From assembly GCA_037783545.1 (NCBI GenBank), contig JBBELK010001401.1, positions 1-64,000 on the forward strand: a stretch of 64,000 nucleotides of DNA, written 5' to 3'. Positions within the stretch are counted from its first letter, which is position 1. Every line of letters starts with the position of its first letter. Positions 48,819 to 60,026 of this stretch are shown here, piece by piece. Under the pieces are notes generated by a model that saw only the letters and a list, made by a program, of their open reading frames with translations, was not told the DNA's origin and ran no database searches. The position numbers and the translations under genes are program-made. The DNA comes from Henricia sp. BOLD:AAB3569. Taxonomy: Eukaryota; Echinodermata; Asteroidea; Spinulosida; Echinasteridae.

Positions 48819-51800
48819 GATTTCGTTCAATGTCGACCGGGGGAGTCCTGGCTCGCTCCGGGCGGGGCTTTTGGGGGATTTCAATGGGCCGATTTCGTTC
48901 AATGTCGACCGGGGGAGTCCTGGCTCGCTCTGGGCGGGGCTTTCGGGGGATTTCAATGGGCCGATTTCGTTCAATGTCGACCGGGGGAGTCCTGGCTCGC
49001 TCCGGGCGGGGCTTTTGGGGGATTTCAATGGGCCGATTTCGTTCAATGTCGACCGGGGGAGTCCTGGCTCGCTCCGGGCGGGGCTTTCGGGGGATTTCAA
49101 TGGGCCGATTTCGTTCAATGTCGACCGGCGGAGTCCTGGCTCGCTCCGGGCGGGGCTTTCGGGGGATTTCAATGGGCCGATTTCGTTCAATGTCGACCGG
49201 GGGAGTCCTGGCTCGCTCCGGGCGGGGCTTTCGGGGGATTTCAATGGGCCGATTTCGTTCAATGTCGACCGGGGGAGTCCTGGCTCGCTCCGGGCGGGGC
49301 TTTCGGGGGATTTCAATGGGCCGATTTCGTTCAATGTCGACCGGGGGAGTCCTGGCTCGCTCCGGGCGGGGCTTTCGGGGGATTTCAATGGGCCGATTTC
49401 GTTCAATGTCGACCGGGGAGTCCTGGCTCGCTCCGGGCGGGGCTTTCGGGGGATTTCAATGGGCCGATTTCGTTCAATGTCGACCGGCGGAGTCCTGGCT
49501 CGCTCTGGGCGGGGCTTTCGGGGGATTTCAATGGGCCGATTTCGTTCAATGTCGACCGGCGGAGTCCTGGCTCGCTCCGGGCGGGGCTTTTGGGGGATTT
49601 CAATGGGCGGATTTCGTTCAATGTCGACCGGCGGAGTCCTGGCTCGCTCTGGGCGGGGCTTTTGGGGGATTTCAATGGGCCGATTTCGTTCAATGTCGAC
49701 CGGCGGAGTCCTGGCTCGCTCTGGGCGGGGCTTTCGGGGGATTTCAATGGGCCGATTTCGTTCAATGTCGACCGGGGGAGTCCTGGCTCGCTCCGGGCGG
49801 GGCTTTCGGGGGATTTCAATGGGCCGATTTCGTTCAATGTCGACCGGGGAGTCCTGGCTCGCTCCGGGCGGGGCTTTCGGGGGATTTCAATGGGCCGATT
49901 TCGTTCAATGTCGACCGGGGGAGTCCTGGCTCGCTCCGGGCGGGGCTTTCGGGGGATTTCAATGGGCCGATTTCGTTCAATGTCGACCGGCGGAGTCCTG
50001 GCTCGCTCTGGGCGGGGCTTTCGGGGGATTTCAATGGGCCGATTTCGTTCAATGTCGACCGGCGGAGTCCTGGCTCGCTCTGGGCGGGGCTTTCGGGGGA
50101 TTTCAATGGGCCGATTTCGTTCAATGTCGACCGGCGGAGTCCTGGCTCGCTCCGGGCGGGGCTTTTGGGGGATTTCAATGGGCCGATTTCGTTCAATGTC
50201 GACCGGGGGAGTCCTGGCTCGCTCTGGGCGGGGCTTTTGGGGGATTTCAATGGGCCGATTTCGTTCAATGTCGACCGGCGGAGTCCTGGCTCGCTCCGGG
50301 CGGGGCTTTCGGGGGATTTCAATGGGCCGATTTCGTTCAATGTCGACCGGCGGAGTCCTGGCTCGCTCTGGGCGGGGCTTTTGGGGGATTTCAATGGGCC
50401 GATTTCGTTCAATGTCGACCGGGGGAGTCCTGGCTCGCTCCGGGCGGGGCTTTCGGGGGATTTCAATGGGCCGATTTCGTTCAATGTCGACCGGGGGAGT
50501 CCTGGCTCGCTCCGGGCGGGGCTTTTGGGGGATTTCAATGGGCCGATTTCGTTCAATGTCGACCGGCGGAGTCCTGGCTCGCTCTGGGCAGGGCTTTCGG
50601 GGGATTTCAATGGGCCGATTTCGTTCAATGTCGACCGGCGGAGTCCTGGCTCGCTCCGGGCGGGGCTTTTGGGGGATTTCAATGGGCCGATTTCGTTCAA
50701 TGTCGACCGGGGGAGTCCTGGCTCGCTCTGGGCGGGGCTTTTGGGGGATTTCAATGGGCCGATTTCGTTCAATGTCGACCGGCGGAGTCCTGGCTCGCTC
50801 TGGGCGGGGCTTTCGGGGGATTTCAATGGGCCGATTTCGTTCAATGTCGACCGGGGGAGTCCTGGCTCGCTCCGGGCGGGGCTTTCGGGGGATTTCAATG
50901 GGCCGATTTTGTTCAATGTCGACCGGCGGAGTCCTGGCTCGCTCCGGGCGGGGCTTTCGGGGGATTTCAATGGGCCGATTTCGTTCAATGTCGACCGGCG
51001 GAGTCCTGGCTCGCTCCGGGCGGGGCTTTCGGGGGATTTCAATGGGCCGATTTCGTTCAATGTAGACCGGGGGAGTCCTGGCTCGCTCCGGGCGGGGCTT
51101 TTGGGGGATTTCAATGGGCCGATTTCGTTCAATGTCGACCGGCGGAGTCCTGGCTCGCTCCGGGCGGGGCTTTTGGGGGATTTCAATGGGCCGATTTCGT
51201 TCAATGTCGACCGGGGGAGTCCTGGCTCGCTCTGGGCGGGGCTTTTGGGGGATTTCAATGGGCCGATTTCGTTCAATGTCGACCGGCGGAGTCCTGGCTC
51301 GCTCTGGGCGGGGCTTTTGGGGGATTTCAATGGGCCGATTTCGTTTAATGTCGACCGGCGGAGTCCTGGCTCGCTCTGGGCAGGGCTTTCGGGGGATTTC
51401 AATGGGCCGATTTCGTTCAATGTCGACCGGCGGAGTCCTGGCTCGCTCTGGGCGGGGCTTTCGGGGGATTTCAATGGGCCGATTTCGTTCAATGTCGACC
51501 GGCGGAGTCCTGGCTCGCTCCGGGCGGGGCTTTTGGGGGATTTCAATGGGCCGATTTCGTTCAATGTCGACCGGGGGAGTCCTGGCTCGCTCTGGGCGGG
51601 GCTTTTGGGGGATTTCAATGGGCCGATTTCGTTCAATGTCGACCGGCGGAGTCCTGGCTCGCTCTGGGCGGGGCTTTCGGGGGATTTCAATGGGCCGATT
51701 TCGTTCAATGTCGACCGGGGGAGTCCTGGCTCGCTCCGGGCGGGGCTTTCGGGGGATTTCAATGGGCCGATTTTGTTCAATGTCGACCGGCGGAGTCCTG

Positions 51801-53401
51801 GCTCGCTCCGGGCGGGGCTTTCGGGGGATTTCAATTGGCCGATTTCGTTCAATGTCGACCGGCGGAGTCCTGGCTCGCTCCGGGCGGGGCTTTCGGGGGA
51901 TTTCAATGGGCCGATTTCGTTCAATGTCGACCGGGGGAGTCCTGGCTCGCTCCGGGCGGGGCTTTTGGGGGATTTCAATGGGCCGATTTCGTTCAATGTC
52001 GACCGGCGGAGTCCTGGCTCGCTCCGGGCGGGGCTTTTGGGGGATTTCAATGGGCCGATTTCGTTCAATGTCGACCGGGGGAGTCCTGGCTCGCTCTGGG
52101 CGGGGCTTTTGGGGGATTTCAATGGGCCGATTTCGTTCAATGTCGACCGGCGGAGTCCTGGCTCGCTCTGGGCGGGGCTTTTGGGGGATTTCAATGGGCC
52201 GATTTCGTTCAATGTCGACCGGCGGAGTCCTGGCTCGTTCTGGGCGGGGCTTTCGGGGGATTTCAATGGGCCGATTTCGTTCAATGTCGACCGGGGGAGT
52301 CCTGGCTCGCTCCGGGCGGGGCTTTCGGGGGATTTCAATGGGCCGATTTCGTTCAATGTCGACCGGGGGAGTCCTAGCTCGCTCCGGGCGGGGCTTTTGG
52401 GGGATTTCAATGGGCCGATTTCGTTCAATGTCGACCGGGGGAGTCCTGGCTCGCTCCGGGCGGGGCTTTTGGGGGATTTCAATGGGCCGATTTCGTTCAA
52501 TGTCGACCGGGGGAGTCCTGGCTCGCTCCGGGCGGGGCTTTCGGGGGATTTCAATGGGCCGATTTCGTTCAATGTCGACCGGCGGAGTCCTGGCTCGCTC
52601 CGGGCGGGGCTTTCGGGGGATTTCAATGGGCCGATTTCGTTCAATGTCGACCGGGGGAGTCCTGGCTCGCTCTGGGCGGGGCTTTCGGGGGATTTCAATG
52701 GGCCGATTTCGTTCAATGTCGACCGGCGGAGTCCTGGCTCGCTCCGGGCGGGGCTTTTGGGGGATTTCAATGGGCCGATTTCGTTCAATGTCGACCGGGG
52801 GAGTCCTGGCTCGCTCTGGGCGGGGCTTTTGGGGGATTTCAATGGGCCGATTTCGTTCAATGTCGACCGGCGGAGTCCTGGCTCGCTCTGGGCGGGGCTT
52901 TTGGGGGATTTCAATGGGCCGATTTCGTTCAATGTCGACCGGGGGAGTCCTGGCTCGCTCCGGGCGGGGCTTTTGGGGGATTTCAATGGGCCGATTTCGT
53001 TCAATGTCGACCGGGGGAGTCCTGGCTCGCTCCGGGCGGGGCTTTCGGGGGATTTCAATGGGCCGATTTCGTTCAATGTCGACCGGGGGAGTCCTGGCTC
53101 GCTCCGGGCGGGGCTTTTGGGGGATTTCAATGGGCCGATTTCGTTCAATGTCGACCGGGGGAGTCCTGGCTCGCTCTGGGCGGGGCTTTTGGGGGATTTC
53201 AATGGGCCGATTTCGTTCAATGTCGACCGGCGGAGTCCTGGCTCGCTCTGGGCGGGGCTTTCGGGGGATTTCAATGAGCCGATTTCGTTCAATGTCGACC
53301 GGCGGAGTCCTGGCTCGCTCCGGGCGGGGCTTTTGGGGGATTTCAATGGGCCGATTTCGTTCAATGTCGACCGGCGGAGTCCTGGCTCGCTCTGGGCGGG
53401 G

Positions 53402-53533
53402 CTTTCGGGGGATTTCAATGGCTTTCGGGGGATTTCAATGGGCCGATTTCGTTCAATGTCGACCGGGGGAGTCCTGGCTCGCTCCGGGCGGGGCTTTCGG
53501 GGGATTTCAATGGCTTTCGGGGGATTTCAATGG
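53402..53533 (+). repeat. Double 20-bp junction, locus 8
   Basis: Junctions at 53402-53441 and 53494-53533. The caatgagcc variant lies just upstream (about 53276), as at loci 5 to 7. No 62-bp monomer follows at 404 bp. Confidence 0.95.
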
Positions 53534-55209
53534 GCCGATTTCGTTCAATGTCGACCGGCGGAGTCCTGGCTCGCTCTGGGCGGGGCTTTCGGGGGATTTC
53601 AATGGGCCGATTTCGTTCAATGTCGACCGGCGGAGTCCTGGCTCGCTCCGGGCGGGGCTTTTGGGGGATTTCAATGGGCCGATTTCGTTCAATGTCGACC
53701 GGGGGAGTCCTGGCTCGCTCCGGGCGGGGCTTTCGGGGGATTTCAATGGGCCGATTTCGTTCAATGTCGACCGGGGGAGTCCTGGCTCGCTCCGGGCGGG
53801 GCTTTTGGGGGATTTCAATGGGCCGATTTCGTTCAATGTCGACCGGGGGAGTCCTGGCTCGCTCTGGGCGGGGCTTTTGGGGGATTTCAATGGGCCGATT
53901 TCGTTCAATGTCGACCGGCGGAGTCCTGGCTCGCTCTGGGCGGGGCTTTTGGGGGATTTCAATGGGCCGATTTCGTTCAATGTCGACCGGCGGAGTCCTG
54001 GCTCGTTCTGGGCGGGGCTTTCGGGGGATTTCAATGGGCCGATTTCGTTCAATGTCGACCGGGGGAGTCCTAGCTCGCTCCGGGCGGGGCTTTTGGGGGA
54101 TTTCAATGGGCCGATTTCGTTCAATGTCGACCGGGGGAGTCCTGGCTCGCTCCGGGCGGGGCTTTCGGGGGATTTCAATGGGCCGATTTCGTTCAATGTC
54201 GACCGGGGGAGTCCTGGCTCGCTCCGGGCGGGGCTTTCGGGGGATTTCAATGGGCCGATTTCGTTCAATGTCGACCGGCGGAGTCCTGGCTCGCTCCGGG
54301 CGGGGCTTTCGGGGGATTTCAATGGGCCGATTTCGTTCAATGTCGACCGGCGGAGTCCTGGCTCGCTCCGGGCGGGGCTTTCGGGGGATTTCAATGGGCC
54401 GATTTCGTTCAATGTCGACCGGGGGAGTCCTGGCTCGCTCCGGGCGGGGCTTTTGGGGGATTTCAATGGGCCGATTTCGTTCAATGTCGACCGGGGGAGT
54501 CCTGGCTCGCTCCGGGCGGGGCTTTCGGGGGATTTCAATGGGCCGATTTCGTTCAATGTCGACCGGCGGAGTCCTGGCTCGCTCTGGGCGGGGCTTTCGG
54601 GGGATTTCAATGGGCCGATTTCGTTCAATGTCGACCGGGGGAGTCCTGGCTCGCTCCGGGCGGGGCTTTTGGGGGATTTCAATGGGCCGATTTCGTTCAA
54701 TGTCGACCGGGGGAGTCCTGGCTCGCTCCGGGCGGGGCTTTCGGGGGATTTCAATGGGCCGATTTCGTTCAATGTCGACCGGGGGAGTCCTGGCTCGCTC
54801 CGGGCGGGGCTTTCGGGGGATTTCAATGGGCCGATTTCGTTCAATGTCGACCGGGGGAGTCCTGGCTCCTTCTGGGCGGGGCTTTCGGGGGATTTCAATG
54901 GGCCGATTTCGTTCAATGTCGACCGGCGGAGTCCTGGCTCGCTCTGGGCGGGGCTTTCGGGGGATTTCAATGAGCCGATTTCGTTCAATGTCGACCGGCG
55001 GAGTCCTGGCTCGCTCCGGGCGGGGCTTTTGGGGGATTTCAATGGGCCGATTTCGTTCAATGTCGACCGGCGGAGTCCTGGCTCGCTCTGGGCGGGGCTT
55101 TCGGGGGATTTCAATGGCTTTCGGGGGATTTCAATGGGCCGATTTCGTTCAATGTCGACCGGGGGAGTCCTGGCTCGCTCCGGGCGGGGCTTTCGGGGGA
55201 TTTCAATGG
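53514..55209 (+). repeat. Higher-order segment U8 (1,696 bp)
   Basis: A near copy of U6 with one extra monomer: cgttctggg near 54004, cctagctc at 54073, caatgagcc near 54971 and the next double junction 1,025 bp after the cctagctc monomer. Spacing from the 20-bp unit to the cctagctc monomer equals that in U5 (53494 to 54073; 34027 to 34606). A unique ccttctggg monomer lies near 54849. Confidence 0.85.
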
Positions 55210-55229
55210 CTTTCGGGGGATTTCAATGG
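55098..55229 (+). repeat. Double 20-bp junction, locus 9
   Basis: Junctions at 55098-55137 and 55190-55229. The 62-bp junction follows at 55614, giving the sixth instance of the 404-bp spacing. Confidence 0.95.
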
Positions 55230-55592
55230 GCCGATTTCGTTCAATGTCGACCGGGGGAGTCCTGGCTCGCTCCGGGCGGGGCTTTTGGGGGATTTCAATG
55301 GGCCGATTTCGTTCAATGTCGACCGGCGGAGTCCTGGCTCGCTCTGGGCGGGGCTTTCGGGGGATTTCAATGGGCCGATTTCGTTCAATGTCGACCGGCG
55401 GAGTCCTGGCTCGCTCCGGGCGGGGCTTTTGGGGGATTTCAATGGGCCGATTTCGTTCAATGTCGACCGGGGGAGTCCTGGCTCGCTCCGGGCGGGGCTT
55501 TCGGGGGATTTCAATGGGCCGATTTCGTTCAATGTCGACCGGGGGAGTCCTGGCTCGCTCCGGGCGGGGCTTTTGGGGGATTTCAATGGGCC

Positions 55593-55654
55593 GATTTCGT
55601 TCAATGTCGACCGAGCGAGCTCTGGGCGGGGCTTTCGGGGGATTTCAATGGGCC
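55593..55654 (+). repeat. 62-bp rearranged monomer 16
   Basis: Junction at 55614-55622. The following block shares the gtccttgctc variant (about 55758) with the block at 39.2 kb, at an offset of 16,619 bp falling to 16,547 after a one-monomer loss. Confidence 0.95.
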
Positions 55655-56374
55655 GATTTCGTTCAATGTCGACCGGGGGAGTCCTGGCTCGCTCTGGGCG
55701 GGGCTTTCGGGGGATTTCAATGGGCCGATTTCGTTCAATGTCGACCGGGGGAGTCCTTGCTCGCTCCGGGCGGGGCTTTTGGGGGATTTCAATGGGCCGA
55801 TTTCGTTCAATGTCGACCGGGGGAGTCCTGGCTCGCTCCGGGCGGGGCTTTTGGGGGATTTCAATGGGCCGATTTCGTTCAATGTCGACCGGGGGAGTCC
55901 TGGCTCGCTCTGGGCGGGGCTTTCGGGGGATTTCAATGGGCCGATTTCGTTCAATGTCGACCGGGGGAGTCCTGGCTCGCTCCGGGCGGGGCTTTTGGGG
56001 GATTTCAATGGGCCGATTTCGTTCAATGTCGACCGGGGGAGTCCTGGCTCGCTCTGGGCGGGGCTTTTGGGGGATTTCAATGGGCCGATTTCGTTCAATG
56101 TCGACCGGCGGAGTCCTGGCTCGCTCTGGGCGGGGCTTTTGGGGGATTTCAATGGGCCGATTTCGTTCAATGTCGACCGGCGGAGTCCTGGCTCGTTCTG
56201 GGCGGGGCTTTCGGGGGATTTCAATGGGCCGATTTCGTTCAATGTCGACCGGGGGAGTCCTGGCTCGCTCCGGGCGGGGCTTTCGGGGGATTTCAATGGG
56301 CCGATTTCGTTCAATGTCGACCGGGGGAGTCCTGGCTCGCTCCGGGCGGGGCTTTTGGGGGATTTCAATGGGCC

Positions 56375-56436
56375 GATTTCGTTCAATGTCGACCGAGCGA
56401 GCTCTGGGCGGGGCTTTCGGGGGATTTCAATGGGCC
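56375..56436 (+). repeat. 62-bp rearranged monomer 17
   Basis: Junction at 56396-56404, 782 bp after monomer 16. Confidence 0.95.
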
Positions 56437-56652
56437 GATTTCGTTCAATGTCGACCGGGGGAGTCCTGGCTCGCTCCGGGCGGGGCTTTTGGGGGATTTC
56501 AATGGGCCGATTTCGTTCAATGTCGACCGGGGGAGTCCTGGCTCGCTCTGGGCGGGGCTTTCGGGGGATTTCAATGGGCCGATTTCGTTCAATGTCGACC
56601 GGGGGAGTCCTGGCTCGCTCCGGGCGGGGCTTTTGGGGGATTTCAATGGGCC

Positions 56653-56714
56653 GATTTCGTTCAATGTCGACCGAGCGAGCTCTGGGCGGGGCTTTCGGGG
56701 GATTTCAATGGGCC
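56653..56714 (+). repeat. 62-bp rearranged monomer 18
   Basis: Junction at 56674-56682, 278 bp after monomer 17. It is the last one in the window; the next 6.7 kb has no length variant at all. Confidence 0.95.
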
Positions 56715-59162
56715 GATTTCGTTCAATGTCGACCGGGGGAGTCCTGGCTCGCTCCGGGCGGGGCTTTTGGGGGATTTCAATGGGCCGATTTCGTTCAATG
56801 TCGACCGGGGGAGTCCTGGCTCGCTCTGGGCGGGGCTTTCGGGGGATTTCAATGGGCCGATTTCGTTCAATGTCGACCGGGGGAGTCCTGGCTCGCTCCG
56901 GGCGGGGCTTTTGGGGGATTTCAATGGGCCGATTTCGTTCAATGTCGACCGGGGGAGTCCTGGCTCGCTCCGGGCGGGGCTTTCGGGGGATTTCAATGGG
57001 CCGATTTCGTTCAATGTCGACCGGCGGAGTCCTGGCTCGCTCCGGGCGGGGCTTTCGGGGGATTTCAATGGGCCGATTTCGTTCAATGTCGACCGGGGGA
57101 GTCCTGGCTCGCTCCGGGCGGGGCTTTCGGGGGATTTCAATGGGCCGATTTCGTTCAATGTCGACCGGGGGAGTCCTGGCTCGCTCCGGGCGGGGCTTTC
57201 GGGGGATTTCAATGGGCCGATTTCGTTCAATGTCGACCGGGGGAGTCCTGGCTCGCTCCGGGCGGGGCTTTCGGGGGATTTCAATGGGCCGATTTCGTTC
57301 AATGTCGACCGGGGGAGTCCTGGCTCGCTCCGGGCGGGGCTTTCGGGGGATTTCAATGGGCCGATTTCGTTCAATGTCGACCGGCGGAGTCCTGGCTCGC
57401 TCTGGGCGGGGCTTTCGGGGGATTTCAATGGGCCGATTTCGTTCAATGTCGACCGGCGGAGTCCTGGCTCGCTCCGGGCGGGGCTTTTGGGGGATTTCAA
57501 TGGGCGGATTTCGTTCAATGTCGACCGGCGGAGTCCTGGCTCGCTCTGGGCGGGGCTTTTGGGGGATTTCAATGGGCCGATTTCGTTCAATGTCGACCGG
57601 CGGAGTCCTGGCTCGCTCTGGGCGGGGCTTTCGGGGGATTTCAATGGGCCGATTTCGTTCAATGTCGACCGGGGGAGTCCTGGCTCGCTCCGGGCGGGGC
57701 TTTCGGGGGATTTCAATGGGCCGATTTCGTTCAATGTCGACCGGGGGAGTCCTGGCTCGCTCCGGGCGGGGCTTTCGGGGGATTTCAATGGGCCGATTTC
57801 GTTCAATGTCGACCGGGGGAGTCCTGGCTCGCTCCGGGCGGGGCTTTCGGGGGATTTCAATGGGCCGATTTCGTTCAATGTCGACCGGCGGAGTCCTGGC
57901 TCGCTCTGGGCGGGGCTTTCGGGGGATTTCAATGGGCCGATTTCGTTCAATGTCGACCGGCGGAGTCCTGGCTCGCTCTGGGCGGGGCTTTCGGGGGATT
58001 TCAATGGGCCGATTTCGTTCAATGTCGACCGGCGGAGTCCTGGCTCGCTCCGGGCGGGGCTTTTGGGGGATTTCAATGGGCCGATTTCGTTCAATGTCGA
58101 CCGGGGGAGTCCTGGCTCGCTCTGGGCGGGGCTTTTGGGGGATTTCAATGGGCCGATTTCGTTCAATGTCGACCGGCGGAGTCCTGGCTCGCTCCGGGCG
58201 GGGCTTTCGGGGGATTTCAATGGGCCGATTTCGTTCAATGTCGACCGGCGGAGTCCTGGCTCGCTCCGGGCGGGGCTTTCGGGGGATTTCAATGGGCCGA
58301 TTTCGTTCAATGTCGACCGGGGGAGTCCTGGCTCGCTCCGGGCGGGGCTTTCGGGGGATTTCAATGGGCCGATTTCGTTCAATGTCGACCGGCGGAGTCC
58401 TGGCTCGCTCTGGGCGGGGCTTTCGGGGGATTTCAATGGGCCGATTTCGTTCAATGTCGACCGGCGGAGTCCTGGCTCGCTCTGGGCGGGGCTTTCGGGG
58501 GATTTCAATGGGCCGATTTCGTTCAATGTCGACCGGGGGAGTCCTGGCTCGCTCCGGGCGGGGCTTTCGGGGGATTTCAATGGGCCGATTTCGTTCAATG
58601 TCGACCGGGGGAGTCCTGGCTCGCTCCGGCCGGGGCTTTCGGGGGATTTCAATGGGCCGATTTCGTTCAATGTCGACCGGGGGAGTCCTGGCTCGCTCCG
58701 GCCGGGGCTTTCGGGGGATTTCAATGGGCCGATTTCGTTCAATGTCGACCGGGGGAGTCCTGGCTCGCTCCGGGCGGGGCTTTCGGGGGATTTCAATGGG
58801 CCGATTTCGTTCAATGTCGACCGGGGGAGTCCTGGCTCGCTCCGGGCGGGGCTTTCGGGGGATTTCAATGGGCCGATTTCGTTCAATGTCGACCGGGGGA
58901 GTCCTGGCTCGCTCCGGGCGGGGCTTTCGGGGGATTTCAATGGGCCGATTTCGTTCAATGTCGACCGGGGGAGTCCTGGCTCGCTCCGGGCGGGGCTTTC
59001 GGGGGATTTCAATGGGCCGATTTCGTTCAATGTCGACCGGCGGAGTCCTGGCTCGCTCTGGGCGGGGCTTTCGGGGGATTTCAATGGGCCGATTTCGTTC
59101 AATGTCGACCGGCGGAGTCCTGGCTCGCTCCGGGCGGGGCTTTCTGGGGATTTCAATGGGCC

Positions 59163-59234
59163 GATTTCGTTCAATGTCGACCGGGGGAGTCCTGGCTCGC
59201 TCCGGGCGGGGCTTTCGGGGGATTTCAATGGGCC
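59163..59234 (+). repeat. Reference consensus monomer (72 bp)
   Basis: This copy has the commonest allele at each variable site (G23, C41, C54) and opens a run of 12 identical copies. Within the unit, gatttcaatgggcc (59-72) abuts the next unit's gatttcgttcaatgtcgacc (1-20). The two blocks look like diverged copies separated by a gttc insertion, so the 72-mer may itself have grown from a shorter ancestral repeat. The GTCGAC palindrome and the GC-box core are both intact. Confidence 0.95.
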
Positions 59235-60026
59235 GATTTCGTTCAATGTCGACCGGGGGAGTCCTGGCTCGCTCCGGGCGGGGCTTTCGGGGGATTTCAA
59301 TGGGCCGATTTCGTTCAATGTCGACCGGGGGAGTCCTGGCTCGCTCCGGGCGGGGCTTTCGGGGGATTTCAATGGGCCGATTTCGTTCAATGTCGACCGG
59401 GGGAGTCCTGGCTCGCTCCGGGCGGGGCTTTCGGGGGATTTCAATGGGCCGATTTCGTTCAATGTCGACCGGGGGAGTCCTGGCTCGCTCCGGGCGGGGC
59501 TTTCGGGGGATTTCAATGGGCCGATTTCGTTCAATGTCGACCGGGGGAGTCCTGGCTCGCTCCGGGCGGGGCTTTCGGGGGATTTCAATGGGCCGATTTC
59601 GTTCAATGTCGACCGGGGGAGTCCTGGCTCGCTCCGGGCGGGGCTTTCGGGGGATTTCAATGGGCCGATTTCGTTCAATGTCGACCGGGGGAGTCCTGGC
59701 TCGCTCCGGGCGGGGCTTTCGGGGGATTTCAATGGGCCGATTTCGTTCAATGTCGACCGGGGGAGTCCTGGCTCGCTCCGGGCGGGGCTTTCGGGGGATT
59801 TCAATGGGCCGATTTCGTTCAATGTCGACCGGGGGAGTCCTGGCTCGCTCCGGGCGGGGCTTTCGGGGGATTTCAATGGGCCGATTTCGTTCAATGTCGA
59901 CCGGGGGAGTCCTGGCTCGCTCCGGGCGGGGCTTTCGGGGGATTTCAATGGGCCGATTTCGTTCAATGTCGACCGGGGGAGTCCTGGCTCGCTCCGGGCG
60001 GGGCTTTCGGGGGATTTCAATGGGCC
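59163..60026 (+). repeat. Run of 12 identical consensus monomers
   Basis: Twelve successive 72-bp units (864 bp) show no difference by eye. The run is bounded on the left by a tttctgggg monomer and on the right by a C-T-C monomer starting at 60027. This is the longest perfectly homogeneous run I found and marks a local focus of recent amplification. Confidence 0.88.

Larger units (their letters stand above)
41806..52469 (+). repeat. 5,081-bp tandem segmental duplication
   Basis: Positions 41806-46886 are repeated from 46887 at an offset of 5,081 bp (5,080 after small indels), continuing to 52469 with about 0.5 kb of a third pass. Shared rare markers are cctagctc (42216, 47297 and 52377), ggaggattt (42310 and 47391), gacgggcgg (42418 and 47499), aatgggcgga (44521 and 49602), tgtagacc (45981 and 51061), tcgtttaatg (46261 and 51341) and caattggcc (46753 and 51833). 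Only three single-G losses in the 21-25 G run separate the copies: 43902-43905 in the left, 49414-49417 and 49846-49849 in the right. The near-identity suggests a very recent event or an assembly duplication. Confidence 0.93.
38591..53513 (+). repeat. Higher-order segment U7 (14.9 kb, expanded)
   Basis: This is the longest interval between 20-bp junctions. It holds nine of the eighteen 62-bp monomers, the 5,081-bp tandem duplication and most rare point variants: gacgggcgg near 40555, 42418 and 47499; ggaggattt near 42310 and 47391; tgtagacc at 45981 and 51061; caattggcc near 46753 and 51833. Spacings between 62-bp monomers are 854, 926, 1862, 782 and 278 bp, each equal to 62 plus a whole number of 72-bp units. 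Confidence 0.85.
55997..58266 (+). repeat. Partial third copy of the 43-45 kb block
   Basis: This stretch matches 43020-45288 at an offset of 12,977-12,978 bp and the corresponding part of the second 5,081-bp copy at 7,896-7,897. It contains the 782/278-type 62-bp pair (56396 and 56674) and the rare aatgggcgga variant (57499). None of the single-G losses of the other copies is present. The match ends at a site-41 difference (58267 C versus 45289 T). Confidence 0.85.
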
